From Bog-159 sp035499555 (lineage in GTDB: Bacteria; Acidobacteriota; Terriglobia; Bryobacterales; Bryobacteraceae): a stretch of DNA of 64,000 nucleotides. The notes beneath the pieces were generated by a model. That model searched no databases. It worked only from the letters and a program-made list of their open reading frames with translations, and was not told the origin of the DNA. The position numbers and the translations under genes were made by a program. The stretch is from assembly GCA_035499555.1 (NCBI GenBank), contig DATJYO010000008.1:24601-88600 (forward strand). Direction: 5' to 3'. This document shows, piece after piece, positions 44,032 through 51,925 of this stretch (the first letter of the stretch is position 1; each line of letters opens with the position of its first letter).

Positions 44032-44849
44032 GCGATTCGGTCCTCGATCATCTGCGGCAGGTGGCGGCGCTGCCGGACCTCACCGGGACGCGCTACGAGC
44101 TCGCGGGCGAGATCGGGCGCGGCGGACTGGGGGTGGTTTACGCAGCGCTGGACCGGGACCTCGGCCGGCGCGTGGCGCTCAAGGTGCTCGACTCCGCGCT
44201 GGCCGGTGAAGCCCAACTCATCGCCCACCTGGAGCACCCGTCCATCGTGCCGGTTTACGAGGCCGGCACCCTCGCCGATGGCCGCGCGTTCTACGCCATG
44301 AAGCTGGTAGGCGGCGCGCGGCTGGATGCGTTCGCCGCCGGACCGCATTCCCTGAACGAGCGTCTGCGCGTGGTGCGCCGCGTGGGCGAGGCGCTGGCCT
44401 ATGCTCACACGCGCGACATCATCCATCGCGACTTGAAGCCCCAAAACTTGATGGTCGGGGAGTTCGGCGAGGTCTACGTGATGGACTGGGGCGTGGAGGC
44501 GGTGGCCGGCACGCCCGCATTTCGGGCCCCCGAGGCGCGGCTCGACCAGCTTTCGGACCTCTACGCGCTTGGTGCACTGCTGCGGTTTGTTCTGCCCACG
44601 GCAGCGCCGCCGGCATTGCGCGCCATCGCCGCGAAGGCCATGCGCGCGGATCCGGCCGCGCGCTATCCGGATGTTCCCGCGCTGCTGGCCGATATCGAGC
44701 GCTACCAGGATGGACGGGCGGTGGAAGCCTGGTCCGAGCCGTGGTGGCATCGCCTGCGCCGCTTCGCCTCGCGCAACGCCGTCCTGTTGTGGCTGCTGGC
44801 GGCCTATGCCGGCGTCAAGTTTCTGCTGTTATTTCTGCGAAATCTTTAA
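44022..44849 (+). CDS. short Ser/Thr protein kinase with C-terminal transmembrane helix
   Basis: A 275-residue Hanks-type kinase: glycine loop EIGRGGLGVVY (30-40), Lys54 (VALKVL), Glu64, HRDLKPQN with Asp137, then DWG (155-157) replacing DFG, and APE at 169-171. The segment between DWG and APE is only about 11 residues, much shorter than usual, so the activation loop is almost absent. The kinase may be constitutively active or a pseudokinase-like signalling protein. A hydrophobic helix at about 252-271 near the C-terminus would anchor it in the membrane with no extracellular domain. Coupled to the ECF sigma gene (10-nt overlap). Confidence 0.87.
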   Translation: MEVSDSVLDHLRQVAALPDLTGTRYELAGEIGRGGLGVVYAALDRDLGRRVALKVLDSALAGEAQLIAHLEHPSIVPVYEAGTLADGRAFYAMKLVGGARLDAFAAGPHSLNERLRVVRRVGEALAYAHTRDIIHRDLKPQNLMVGEFGEVYVMDWGVEAVAGTPAFRAPEARLDQLSDLYALGALLRFVLPTAAPPALRAIAAKAMRADPAARYPDVPALLADIERYQDGRAVEAWSEPWWHRLRRFASRNAVLLWLLAAYAGVKFLLLFLRNL

Positions 44850-44894
44850 AGGAATCGCCGGCGGCGCGGAATATTATGCTGGGAGGTAATTAGG

Positions 44895-45251
44895 ATGAAC
44901 AAGATCGTGGGCGGTTTGGTTTTCGGCCTGGTCCTGGGCGCTATCGACGGCGGCAGCGCGTGGTTCTACCCGGAGGTGCGTTCGGCGATCGGCGGCATCC
45001 TGGTAGGATCGTCGATCAAGGGCATGCTGGTCGGGCTGTTCAGCGGCTGGTTCGCACGCAAGGTGGAATCGACCATGTGGGGAATCGTGGTGGGCGCGGC
45101 GCTGGGGTTGCTCTTCGCCTACCTGGTGGCGGCCATGCAGCACGAGCACTATCTGGAGATCATGCTGCCGGGCTTTGTGACCGGGGCCATCATCGGCTTT
45201 CTGACGCAACGCACGGGCCACCGTCCGGCGGCCGCGCAAAGTCGCGCCTGA
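44895..45251 (+). CDS. small membrane protein, function unknown
   Basis: A 118-residue protein with hydrophobic segments at about 5-22, 36-56, 60-90 and 92-108 and glycine-rich turns (GGLVFGLVLGAIDGG, GIVVGAALGLLFAYLV). A good ribosome binding site (GGGAGG) precedes the ATG. It shares no motif with known families that I recognise. It lies between the kinase and the TIR/deoxyribosyltransferase-like gene, on the same strand, with a 42-nt gap to the latter. Confidence 0.7.
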   Translation: MNKIVGGLVFGLVLGAIDGGSAWFYPEVRSAIGGILVGSSIKGMLVGLFSGWFARKVESTMWGIVVGAALGLLFAYLVAAMQHEHYLEIMLPGFVTGAIIGFLTQRTGHRPAAAQSRA

Positions 45252-45280
45252 GCCGGGCGACGGCCTCTGCCCAGGTAGAG

Positions 45281-45286
45281 TACAAT
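45281..45286 (+). promoter_or_regulatory. putative -10 before the TIR-like gene
   Basis: TACAAT ends 8 nt before the ATG at 45294 and supports that start over the TTG at 45288. No ribosome binding site and no clear -35. Confidence 0.45.
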
Positions 45287-45293
45287 CTTGGCG

Positions 45294-45806
45294 ATGAAGA
45301 TACCGGTGTTTGTTTCGTGTCCTACCTCGCTAAACAGGAGCCAGGAGGCCGCCCGCCAGTCGTTGATCCGATTTCTGGATGAGTTCAACCTGGAAGCGCG
45401 TGCGCTCGGGCGGTCGGACTATCCGGCGGAATTCCCGCTGCGCGAGGTTCTGGTCATCGCGCGGCACTGCGCCGGAGGCCTGATTCTTGGGTTCGAGCAG
45501 TTCCGGGCCACCGCCGGCGTCTGGAAGCGTGGCACCAAGGGGGAGAAGCCCCTTGGCGCAAAAGAGTCGGCCGTGTTTCCGACATCCTGGAACCATTTGG
45601 AGGCCGGAATTCTGTTTGGACTGGGGCTTCCGATTCTGATCTTTCGCGAAGAGGGGATTACGGGCGGCGTCTTTGACGAGGGCGTGACCGACGTCTTCAT
45701 CCACAAGATGCCGGCTGGCGCACTCGCCGAGAAGGACCGCCTGAGCTTGAAAGAGGTGTTCCTGAAGTGGCACGCACGGGTATCCGCGCGCTATTTCGCG
45801 GCATAG
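45294..45806 (+). CDS. stand-alone TIR / nucleoside 2-deoxyribosyltransferase-like protein
   Basis: A 170-residue cytoplasmic protein. It opens with a beta strand and turn (MKIPVFVSCPTSL) typical of TIR and nucleoside deoxyribosyltransferase folds. ARALGRSDYPAEFPLREVLVIARHCAGGLILGFEQF and SAVFPTSWNHLEAGILFGLGLPILIFREE follow; Glu103 in WNHLEAG is positioned like the catalytic glutamate of those folds (strand-x-E-A-G). TIR proteins with this glutamate cleave NAD+ in immunity. The family is not a named one to me, and NADase or nucleoside-processing activity is inference. The start at 45294 is favoured by a TACAAT hexamer 8 nt upstream. The gene is isolated between a membrane protein and a convergent radical-SAM gene. 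Confidence 0.65.
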   Translation: MKIPVFVSCPTSLNRSQEAARQSLIRFLDEFNLEARALGRSDYPAEFPLREVLVIARHCAGGLILGFEQFRATAGVWKRGTKGEKPLGAKESAVFPTSWNHLEAGILFGLGLPILIFREEGITGGVFDEGVTDVFIHKMPAGALAEKDRLSLKEVFLKWHARVSARYFAA

Positions 45807-45828
45807 ATACGCCGCGTGCAGCGATCGG

Positions 45829-47472
45829 CTACACCGTGCCCCAATTCCGCCGCTCAATGACCATCTCCGGCTCATAGGTGATGCCGCGCGCCAACCGGCG
45901 CTGTTCGCGCCGCGTGCTCCACAACAGGGCCGGACCGAGCGCGGCCGCCGCGCGGGATAGCGGACCGAATTCGCGGCCGAGATCCTGGCGCAGGGCGCGA
46001 ATCTGGGCGCTCACCTCGGCGTTGGTTTTCCGCAATTGCCGCTCCATGGCCCACAACAGGCCGCTGGCCGCGCTCTTCAGCGAGCGCACTTCCCATTCGA
46101 AGCGCTCGCGGACGCGCGCGTCCGGGTGATCCTTGTAACGCTTCCAGCCAGCCAGCGTGGTCCGCCACACGCGAAACAGGCTCGGACCGTTGCGCTCGAA
46201 ATCGCGCTGGAAAGCCCAGTCCAGGAACTGCTTGGACTGCTCCCGCGAAATGGCCGCGTGTGCGAAATTGAACCGGTCCTGGCCATGGATGTCGGCCAGA
46301 TCCACGCCGTCGAGCAGGCGATCCTGCTGTTCCATTTCCTGGTAGAGGGGCGTGCCGGGCACCGGGGTGTAAAGCATAAACTGGTGGAAATCAGTCTCGT
46401 GGCTGACGGCGTGTTCGATCTCTTCGCGGATATTCTCCGGCGTGTGGTGCTCCAGGCCCACAATGGTCGAGCCGAGCAGCTTGATGCCATTGGCGCGCAG
46501 CTCGCGGGTCAATTCCAGAGTGTCGGCATTCTGTAATTTGGCGTAACTCGATTTGGGCGACTCCAGTCCCATCCAGATCCAGGAGATTCCGAGTTCCACC
46601 AGTTCCTTAATGGAGTACTTCCGAATCGCGTTGGCGGAGGAGAACACATACAGCGCCCAGGCTTTGCCTTTGGCCTTCATGCGGTCGAGCAGTTCCATAG
46701 CCCGCTGTTTGTAAAGCAGGAAGTTCTCGTCCATGATGAAGAACGAGCGGACCTTCATGGCGGACTCCATCTCGCACATGAGCCGAAACAGTTGTTCTCC
46801 GGTCTCGTAGAAATTCAGAAACTTGCCTTTGCCGCCGAAGAAGGCCGAGGTGGTGCAGAAATTGCATCCCATGGGGCAGCCTACCGAAGGGATAATCGTC
46901 GCGGCCACCTGCCCGGGAGCTTCCGGCACCCGGATGCCCATGGTCCGGACGGCATAGCCAGAGACGATGTGCGGATGACGTATGGGCGCGTTCTCGTCGG
47001 CCCCCAGGTAGCGCCGCATCCACGAGATGCCGTCCCCGCGCACAATATGATCGGCATCGACGATTTTATCCAGGCCGGGAATGGCTGCCACATGGCCGCC
47101 GACCACGATCTGGGACTGTGGCGATAAGCGACGTACCGTCCGGCACATTTCGCGGACTTTTCCGACATTGACTATGATGGAGGAGATTCCCACAATGTCG
47201 TAAGCGTTCGCGGTTAATTCGTCTTCAAAAGCCTTTTGCGTAGGGAAATCCAGCACCGTGCAGGGCGCCGGGATGTTCTCCTGGATCATCATGATGCCCC
47301 AGGAGCGGTGGAACATGCGTATGGAGAAGGGTCCCTGCTCGCGAGTGACCTGGTTGTGATACAGCTCCATCGGGTTGACGGCGCGGCTGCCGAACCTGTC
47401 GTTCTGCGCATAGGGGCCGAAGACAGCCGATAGCAGGACTCGGGCATTGGCGCCCTTGGGATGAGTTGGCAT
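45829..47472 (-). CDS. B12-binding radical SAM protein
   Basis: A 547-residue enzyme. The N-terminal half has a cobalamin-type Rossmann domain (YDIVGISSIIVNVGKVREMCRTVRRLSPQSQIVVGGHVAAIPG, about 92-134). The radical SAM core follows with the CxxxCxxC cluster motif at GCPMGCNFCTTSAFFGGKGKF (about 199-219) and MDENFLLYKQRAMELLDRMKAKG. A C-terminal region of about 160 residues is helical and basic. Family members act in methyl or alkyl transfer and cyclisation on lipids, nucleosides and natural products; the substrate here is not readable. Similar proteins modify hopanoids or antibiotics. It is transcribed as a single gene, convergent with the TIR-like gene. Confidence 0.9.
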   Translation of the reverse strand: MPTHPKGANARVLLSAVFGPYAQNDRFGSRAVNPMELYHNQVTREQGPFSIRMFHRSWGIMMIQENIPAPCTVLDFPTQKAFEDELTANAYDIVGISSIIVNVGKVREMCRTVRRLSPQSQIVVGGHVAAIPGLDKIVDADHIVRGDGISWMRRYLGADENAPIRHPHIVSGYAVRTMGIRVPEAPGQVAATIIPSVGCPMGCNFCTTSAFFGGKGKFLNFYETGEQLFRLMCEMESAMKVRSFFIMDENFLLYKQRAMELLDRMKAKGKAWALYVFSSANAIRKYSIKELVELGISWIWMGLESPKSSYAKLQNADTLELTRELRANGIKLLGSTIVGLEHHTPENIREEIEHAVSHETDFHQFMLYTPVPGTPLYQEMEQQDRLLDGVDLADIHGQDRFNFAHAAISREQSKQFLDWAFQRDFERNGPSLFRVWRTTLAGWKRYKDHPDARVRERFEWEVRSLKSAASGLLWAMERQLRKTNAEVSAQIRALRQDLGREFGPLSRAAAALGPALLWSTRREQRRLARGITYEPEMVIERRNWGTV

Positions 47473-47557
47473 TTTGGGGTTTTCGGGTATGCTTCACCCT
47501 TGTTGTACCGCCAATGCAGGGACTCGGATCGTAATATTTGTGTAACAGCGCTGCTGA

Positions 47558-48202
47558 CTAGGGTGAACCGTGGGTCAACTCTCCGGACAGGTGCGGTGCG
47601 TGCTCCCGCAATATTTCCAACCCCTCCGGATCGAACACCAGGGCCGAGGCCGACAGATCGCCGGCATTATAGGAACGCTTGGCGATGCCGCAGGACGTGT
47701 GCTGGGTGCTATTAGTCAGGAAATGGTACAGCTCGTGAGCCAGTACGCGGGCCATAGCGCGCCCCAGCAGGCCCGGCCGCTCCTGGCGCGGCGCCATGGC
47801 CAGATGCAAGGCCAGGAGCTCGCGAATCCGATCACAATCCACATCGGTGAACGGCAGTATCTTTCCATTGGAAACGTGCGTCCATCCGAGCGGTCCGGGA
47901 TTCGATCGCGGCGGTAGGATGTCAACCTGGCAGGCGCCTCGGAATCGCACAACCAACAGTTCGAGAACAGCGCTGTGACCATCGGCTGTCGACAGTTGCC
48001 GCCAATCGAATTTCATTCCCAGCGGCGCCATAATGCTGTGCAGTTCGCCTTTCATGAGCCGTACGGCGGACGCCGAGGGCGGGCGCGCAAAATCGATGTA
48101 AATAGTGAAATCGGAGGAATCGCTGGCCGCTTCGTTACCGGAACTGGCCCGGACTGCCGCCGGGATCATCGGCAGCAGGCAGAATAGGAACCATTTCATC
48201 AT
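47558..48202 (-). CDS. small exported HExxH putative metalloprotein
   Basis: A 214-residue protein with an N-terminal signal peptide (WFLFCLLPMIPAAVRA). HELYH at 156-160 (RVLAHELYHFLTNSTQH), with His168 as a possible third ligand, suggests a zinc peptidase-type site, and a cysteine pair (GACQVD at 91, DVDCDR at 123) could form a disulfide. No family assignment is possible beyond this. The ribosome binding site GGAGAC precedes the ATG. It is a single gene; the neighbour on the other side (48301-48849) is co-directional with a 98-nt gap. Confidence 0.7.
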   Translation of the reverse strand: MMKWFLFCLLPMIPAAVRASSGNEAASDSSDFTIYIDFARPPSASAVRLMKGELHSIMAPLGMKFDWRQLSTADGHSAVLELLVVRFRGACQVDILPPRSNPGPLGWTHVSNGKILPFTDVDCDRIRELLALHLAMAPRQERPGLLGRAMARVLAHELYHFLTNSTQHTSCGIAKRSYNAGDLSASALVFDPEGLEILREHAPHLSGELTHGSP

Positions 48203-48300
48203 GTCTCCAAAGACAAGCGGTGGAACGGATATTACGTTCCCATAGTATTAATCGGCAATTTGCGTAAATTTTCGAGATCGGCGCTCGCCTACGCAAAAGG

Positions 48301-48849
48301 TCAAATATGCCGGGACCGGTCAACGATCAGTTCCGGGTGCGTGCTAACCATCGTATTCACGATGTGGCAATTCCAGCAGACCGGCTGGTGGGTCGCCAAT
48401 GCATCTGGTACATCCTGCGGCAATACATCCTGCCACTGCACGGTGTGGTGTTCCGCGTTGAGCAACGCGGGCTTATGCTCCATCCAGTTGATTTCGCCAA
48501 TCGGCTTGCCACAGAGTACGCAGTTCTTACCGGCATACCACTGGGTCAGGATATGGCGCACCAGGCAACCTTCCGGGGACGCCTCGATCTGGCGCAGGCA
48601 GGCCTGCCCGCAATCCTGGCGCTCGGGCCAGCGCGAGCAGGTTTTGAGCCGCAGGTCCGGTTTGCCCTCCATCGCGGTGAGCAGCACATGGGGCGCATCC
48701 ACGCGTACGCCCGCCGGGCGCTGGTTCTCCGGGCAGGTAATCACACGATCGCCGCTGTACTTCAGATATTGCCGTGCAAAGGCTCGTCCGAAGATCGCCA
48801 GCAACGCTACTAAAATAGCCGCGCCGACGATTACCGACAGAGTAAGCAT
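48301..48849 (-). CDS. membrane-anchored Cys-rich protein with a CWNCH motif
   Basis: A 182-residue protein with one N-terminal transmembrane helix (LSVIVGAAILVALLAIFGRAF) and nine or more cysteines: C39, C71, C80, C84, C95, C110/C113 (NCVLCGKP) and C158/C161-H162 (CWNCH). CxxCH is the heme c attachment motif, but with only one such motif and many other cysteines a zinc-ribbon or Fe-S role is equally likely. Start at 48849 with a GGGGGAAGG ribosome binding site. Function unknown; possibly a membrane redox or metal-binding component. Confidence 0.65.
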   Translation of the reverse strand: MLTLSVIVGAAILVALLAIFGRAFARQYLKYSGDRVITCPENQRPAGVRVDAPHVLLTAMEGKPDLRLKTCSRWPERQDCGQACLRQIEASPEGCLVRHILTQWYAGKNCVLCGKPIGEINWMEHKPALLNAEHHTVQWQDVLPQDVPDALATHQPVCWNCHIVNTMVSTHPELIVDRSRHI

Positions 48850-49035
48850 ACGGGTTTTACCTTCCCCCGGTTGCGTGCAAACGCATGACCAGGATGTATG
48901 TCTATAAGTCCAAAGATATTCGCGTGCGCGGCGAAAATACGCCGAAGAGCCAGGTGCGCGGTTTCCCACAAGTCGGTGCGCACATTGACCCGGATGGGTG
49001 GCAACGCAGCCGTCAGCCGGCGCGTCATCTTGGGT

Positions 49036-49602
49036 ATGTCTGGACGCACTCTCCTGTTAGGGACCCTGGCAGCCGCCCTGGTATTCCCCGCCGTCTCGCC
49101 CGACTATCAGTCCGTCGTCCACAAATTCTCGCTGATCGAGCACGATCGCCTGAAGCCGGGAACGCGCGTGGTGCTCACCGAGCAGGAGTTGAACGCATAT
49201 GCCCGGCAGCAGGTGGCCGAAGTGGCGCCGGACGGCGTCCGTAACGCCAAGCTCGACTTGGGTCCCGGTACCGCGTCGGCGTCGGCGCTCATCGATTTCG
49301 GCAGACTGCGGCGGGCGCAAGGCAAGCCTCCCGGACGCATCCTGGCGTACCTGCTGGACGGCGAACGGCCGGTCACGATTACGGCCCGCATCCGTTCCGC
49401 CGCCGGTACGGCGACGGTCGATGTCGAGAGCGTGGAGATCTCCGGCGTGACCATCGAAGGCCGGATGCTGGATTTCCTGATTCGTAACTACCTGCTGCCG
49501 GCGTACCCGGACGCCAAAGTGGGCCAGCCGTTCGCCCTGGGCCACCGCATCGAGCGGTTGGATGTCCAGCCATCCGCCGTGGGTGTGTGGATCGGCCGCT
49601 AG
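49036..49602 (+). CDS. exported lipid-binding-type (DUF2993/LmeA-like?) protein, function unknown
   Basis: A 188-residue protein with a hydrophobic N-terminus (TLLLGTLAAALVFPAVS) and a mature part of repeating short strands and charged turns (RVVLTEQELNAYARQQVAEVAPDGVRNAKLDLG, TATVDVESVEISGVTIEG). This recalls beta-rich lipid-binding DUF2993-type folds, but the resemblance is weak. The start is ambiguous: ATGs at 48898 and 48994 give longer forms without plausible signal peptides, so 49036 is used. It precedes the nucleoside hydrolase gene by 32 nt. Confidence 0.55.
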   Translation: MSGRTLLLGTLAAALVFPAVSPDYQSVVHKFSLIEHDRLKPGTRVVLTEQELNAYARQQVAEVAPDGVRNAKLDLGPGTASASALIDFGRLRRAQGKPPGRILAYLLDGERPVTITARIRSAAGTATVDVESVEISGVTIEGRMLDFLIRNYLLPAYPDAKVGQPFALGHRIERLDVQPSAVGVWIGR

Positions 49603-49634
49603 CGGAGTTCGATGCTACCATTTGATATCCCCTT

Positions 49635-50621
49635 ATGACTTTGTGGCCCCTTCTGCTGCTCCCGCTGGCCGCCGCCACCGTGGAACCGATCGTCTTCGAT
49701 ACCGATTGCGGCTTCTTCGGCGACGACGGCTCCGCGCTGGTGATGATTCTCCGCAGTCCCGGCAAAGTGCGCGTCACCGCGGTCACGGCGGTTTCCGGAA
49801 ACGTCTGGGCGCTGGAATCTACCGGCTATTTGAGCGAGATCCTGGGCCTGCTCGGCAATCACACCCTGAAGCCTTACATCGGCGCGCAGATGCCGCTCAT
49901 CCATACCGCGGACCTGGCCAAGCTGGAAGGCCCGCTCGAGTTTCAGGGCGCCTTTGCCAGGCCGCCGAAATTCGCTTACGCCGGACCGGCCAGCGCCGTG
50001 GAAGCGCTGGCCGGCGCGATCGCCAAACAACCCGGCGAAGTCACCATCCTGGCCCTTGGCCCCATGACCAACGTTGCCATGCTGTTGCGCCTTCACCCGG
50101 ACCTGGAATCCAAGATCAAGCGCATCGTCTTCATGGGCGGTAACGTCCATGTCCCCGGCAATGCGTCCCCGGCGGCGGAGTTTAATTTCTGGTTCGATCC
50201 GGAAGCGGCACAGATCGTCCTGCGCTCTCGCGTCCCCGAGAAAATCATGTTCCCGCTGGACATCTGCAACCGCGCGGTGCTGGACAAAGCGCACTTCGAC
50301 GAGATTGTGGCCGTCCGGACTCCCATCACGGATCGCTACCGCGAAGACTACGGGCAACGCTACCCGGGATTCCTGAAGAATCCGCATGCCACCGGGTACC
50401 TGTGGGATGAACTGGCCGCGGCATGGCTTCTGGATACCGGCTTTGTAACCAAATCCGAGACGTCCTGGCTGGACGTAGATGCCACCTTTGGCAAGAACTA
50501 CGGCGCAACGGTCCCCCTGGATCGTAGGTTAGCGCCGGACGCGACCCCGGTACGGGTCATGTTGGATCTGGATTTTCCGCGGTTATGGGGGCTGTATAAA
50601 CGCCTGCTGACTGCCGAATAA
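49635..50621 (+). CDS. nucleoside hydrolase (inosine-uridine preferring type)
   Basis: A 328-residue enzyme. The calcium and ribose site DTDCGFFGDDGSAL (Asp22, Asp24, Asp30/31) is the hallmark of this family. Downstream MGGNV (about 172) and the WDELAAAWLLD region hold further ribose/leaving-group ligands. The N-terminal hydrophobic stretch (LWPLLLLPLAAATVEP) suggests export, as occurs in some relatives. It cleaves the N-glycosidic bond of nucleosides, freeing ribose and a base for salvage. It is followed 3 nt later by the YcaQ-like gene, so the two form an operon. Confidence 0.92.
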   Translation: MTLWPLLLLPLAAATVEPIVFDTDCGFFGDDGSALVMILRSPGKVRVTAVTAVSGNVWALESTGYLSEILGLLGNHTLKPYIGAQMPLIHTADLAKLEGPLEFQGAFARPPKFAYAGPASAVEALAGAIAKQPGEVTILALGPMTNVAMLLRLHPDLESKIKRIVFMGGNVHVPGNASPAAEFNFWFDPEAAQIVLRSRVPEKIMFPLDICNRAVLDKAHFDEIVAVRTPITDRYREDYGQRYPGFLKNPHATGYLWDELAAAWLLDTGFVTKSETSWLDVDATFGKNYGATVPLDRRLAPDATPVRVMLDLDFPRLWGLYKRLLTAE

Positions 50622-50624
50622 TGC

Positions 50625-51818
50625 ATGATCGACATCTCACTGCGTGACGCCCGCCGCATCACGTTGGCAGCCCTGGGATTCGGTCGTCCGCGGCCGCGCA
50701 CGGCGCCTGGCCCACGGGACCTGGCTCGTGTTATCCGGCGCCTGGGCCTGCTGCAGATCGACTTCGTCAACGTACTCGTGCCGGCGCATTACCAAGTCCC
50801 GTTCGCGCGCCTGGGACCTTACCCGCGCGCGCATCTGGACCGGCTGGCCTACGGCGGCCGCGGTTTCACCGAGCAATGGGCGCACGAAGCTTCCATCATT
50901 CCGGTGGAGACGTGGCCCCTGTTGCGCCATCGCATGGAGCGCCACGAAATGCGGCCGTGGGGCTTTCAGAAGATCCTGGAAGAGACGCCCGGATACCTGG
51001 ATTGGGTGCTGGAGCAGGTGAAGGCGCGCGGCCCTTTGGTAGCCGATGAACTACGGGAGGAGGATGGCATCATACGCCGGATTCCAGGCGCATGGTTCGG
51101 CTCCGTGCCCCGGGCGGCCTTGGAGGCGCATTTCGCCCGCGGCGCCCTGGCCATCGCCAACCGGCTGCCTAATTTCGCGCGTGTCTACGATCTGGCCGAG
51201 CGGGTCCTGCCCGCGGACCACCACGGCAAACTCGTAGACGCCCCCGCCGCGCAGCGCGAGTTGCTGCGGATGGCGGGACGGGCGCTGGGCATCGGTACGG
51301 CGGACGATCTGGCGGACTATTACCGGATGAAGTTGCGCGAAGCGCGTCCGCGCCTGGCCGAGTTGGTGGAGAGCGGAGACCTGCGCCTGGTGCGCGTGGA
51401 AGGCTGGCGCGCCCCGGCCTATCTGCACCGCGAGGCGCCCCCGCCGCGCGAGATCCCGGCCGCCGCGCTGCTTTCGCCCTTCGACCCGGTGGTTTGGTAC
51501 CGGCCGCGGGTAGCGCGCCTGTTTCAATTCGAATATCGCATTGAGATCTTTGTGCCCAAGCCGCAGCGCCGTTGGGGATACTATGTCCTGCCCTTCCTGC
51601 TGGGCGACCGGCTGGTGGCGCGGGTGGACCTGAAGGCCGACCGCCCCGCCCGACAACTACGCGTATTGTCGGCGCAGATCGAGCCCGGCGGCGATCCGCA
51701 GGCAGCCGCGCCGCTGCTCGCCGCGGAACTGGCCGCCTGGTCCGGCTGGCTGGGGCTGGAGTCGGTCGCGGTCCGAAAGCGCGGCGGCTTCGCGCGGGCG
51801 CTGGCGCAGCACCTCTAG
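50625..51818 (+). CDS. YcaQ/AlkZ-like winged-helix DNA glycosylase family protein
   Basis: A 397-residue protein of the AlkZ/YcaQ family, which unhooks DNA interstrand cross-links. The catalytic QxD motif is visible in LLQIDFVNVLVPAHYQ (about residues 43-58), where Gln and Asp flank Ile. The domain is all helical and winged-helix-like, with PFARLGPYPRAHLDRLAYGGRGFTEQWAHEASIIP and LLSPFDPVVWYRPRVARLFQFEYRIEIF typical of the family. It repairs bulky or cross-linked lesions, often linked to natural-product resistance. It directly follows the nucleoside hydrolase (3 nt), a base-salvage neighbour. Confidence 0.92.
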   Translation: MIDISLRDARRITLAALGFGRPRPRTAPGPRDLARVIRRLGLLQIDFVNVLVPAHYQVPFARLGPYPRAHLDRLAYGGRGFTEQWAHEASIIPVETWPLLRHRMERHEMRPWGFQKILEETPGYLDWVLEQVKARGPLVADELREEDGIIRRIPGAWFGSVPRAALEAHFARGALAIANRLPNFARVYDLAERVLPADHHGKLVDAPAAQRELLRMAGRALGIGTADDLADYYRMKLREARPRLAELVESGDLRLVRVEGWRAPAYLHREAPPPREIPAAALLSPFDPVVWYRPRVARLFQFEYRIEIFVPKPQRRWGYYVLPFLLGDRLVARVDLKADRPARQLRVLSAQIEPGGDPQAAAPLLAAELAAWSGWLGLESVAVRKRGGFARALAQHL

Positions 51819-51890
51819 ATCTTGCCGCCGGGTGTCGCCGTACCTCGCCGGCGGACCGCCTCCGGAATCTCATAATCTCATCCGGCGTGG

Positions 51891-51919
51891 TTGACAATGG
51901 CGACCCGTCTCTCTATACT
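51891..51919 (+). promoter_or_regulatory. strong sigma-70 promoter of the padR-RND operon
   Basis: TTGACA (51891-51896, perfect -35) and TATACT (51914-51919, 5 of 6) with an ideal 17-nt spacer. The predicted start of transcription is 51926, the A of the predicted ATT start codon, implying a leaderless mRNA. This is the best promoter match seen in the window. Confidence 0.8.
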
Positions 51920-51925
51920 TGCAAT

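Noticed and set aside
51887..51925. GTG at 51887 as PadR start
   Set aside because: It lies upstream of the promoter -35 and would put coding sequence across the promoter; homology begins later.
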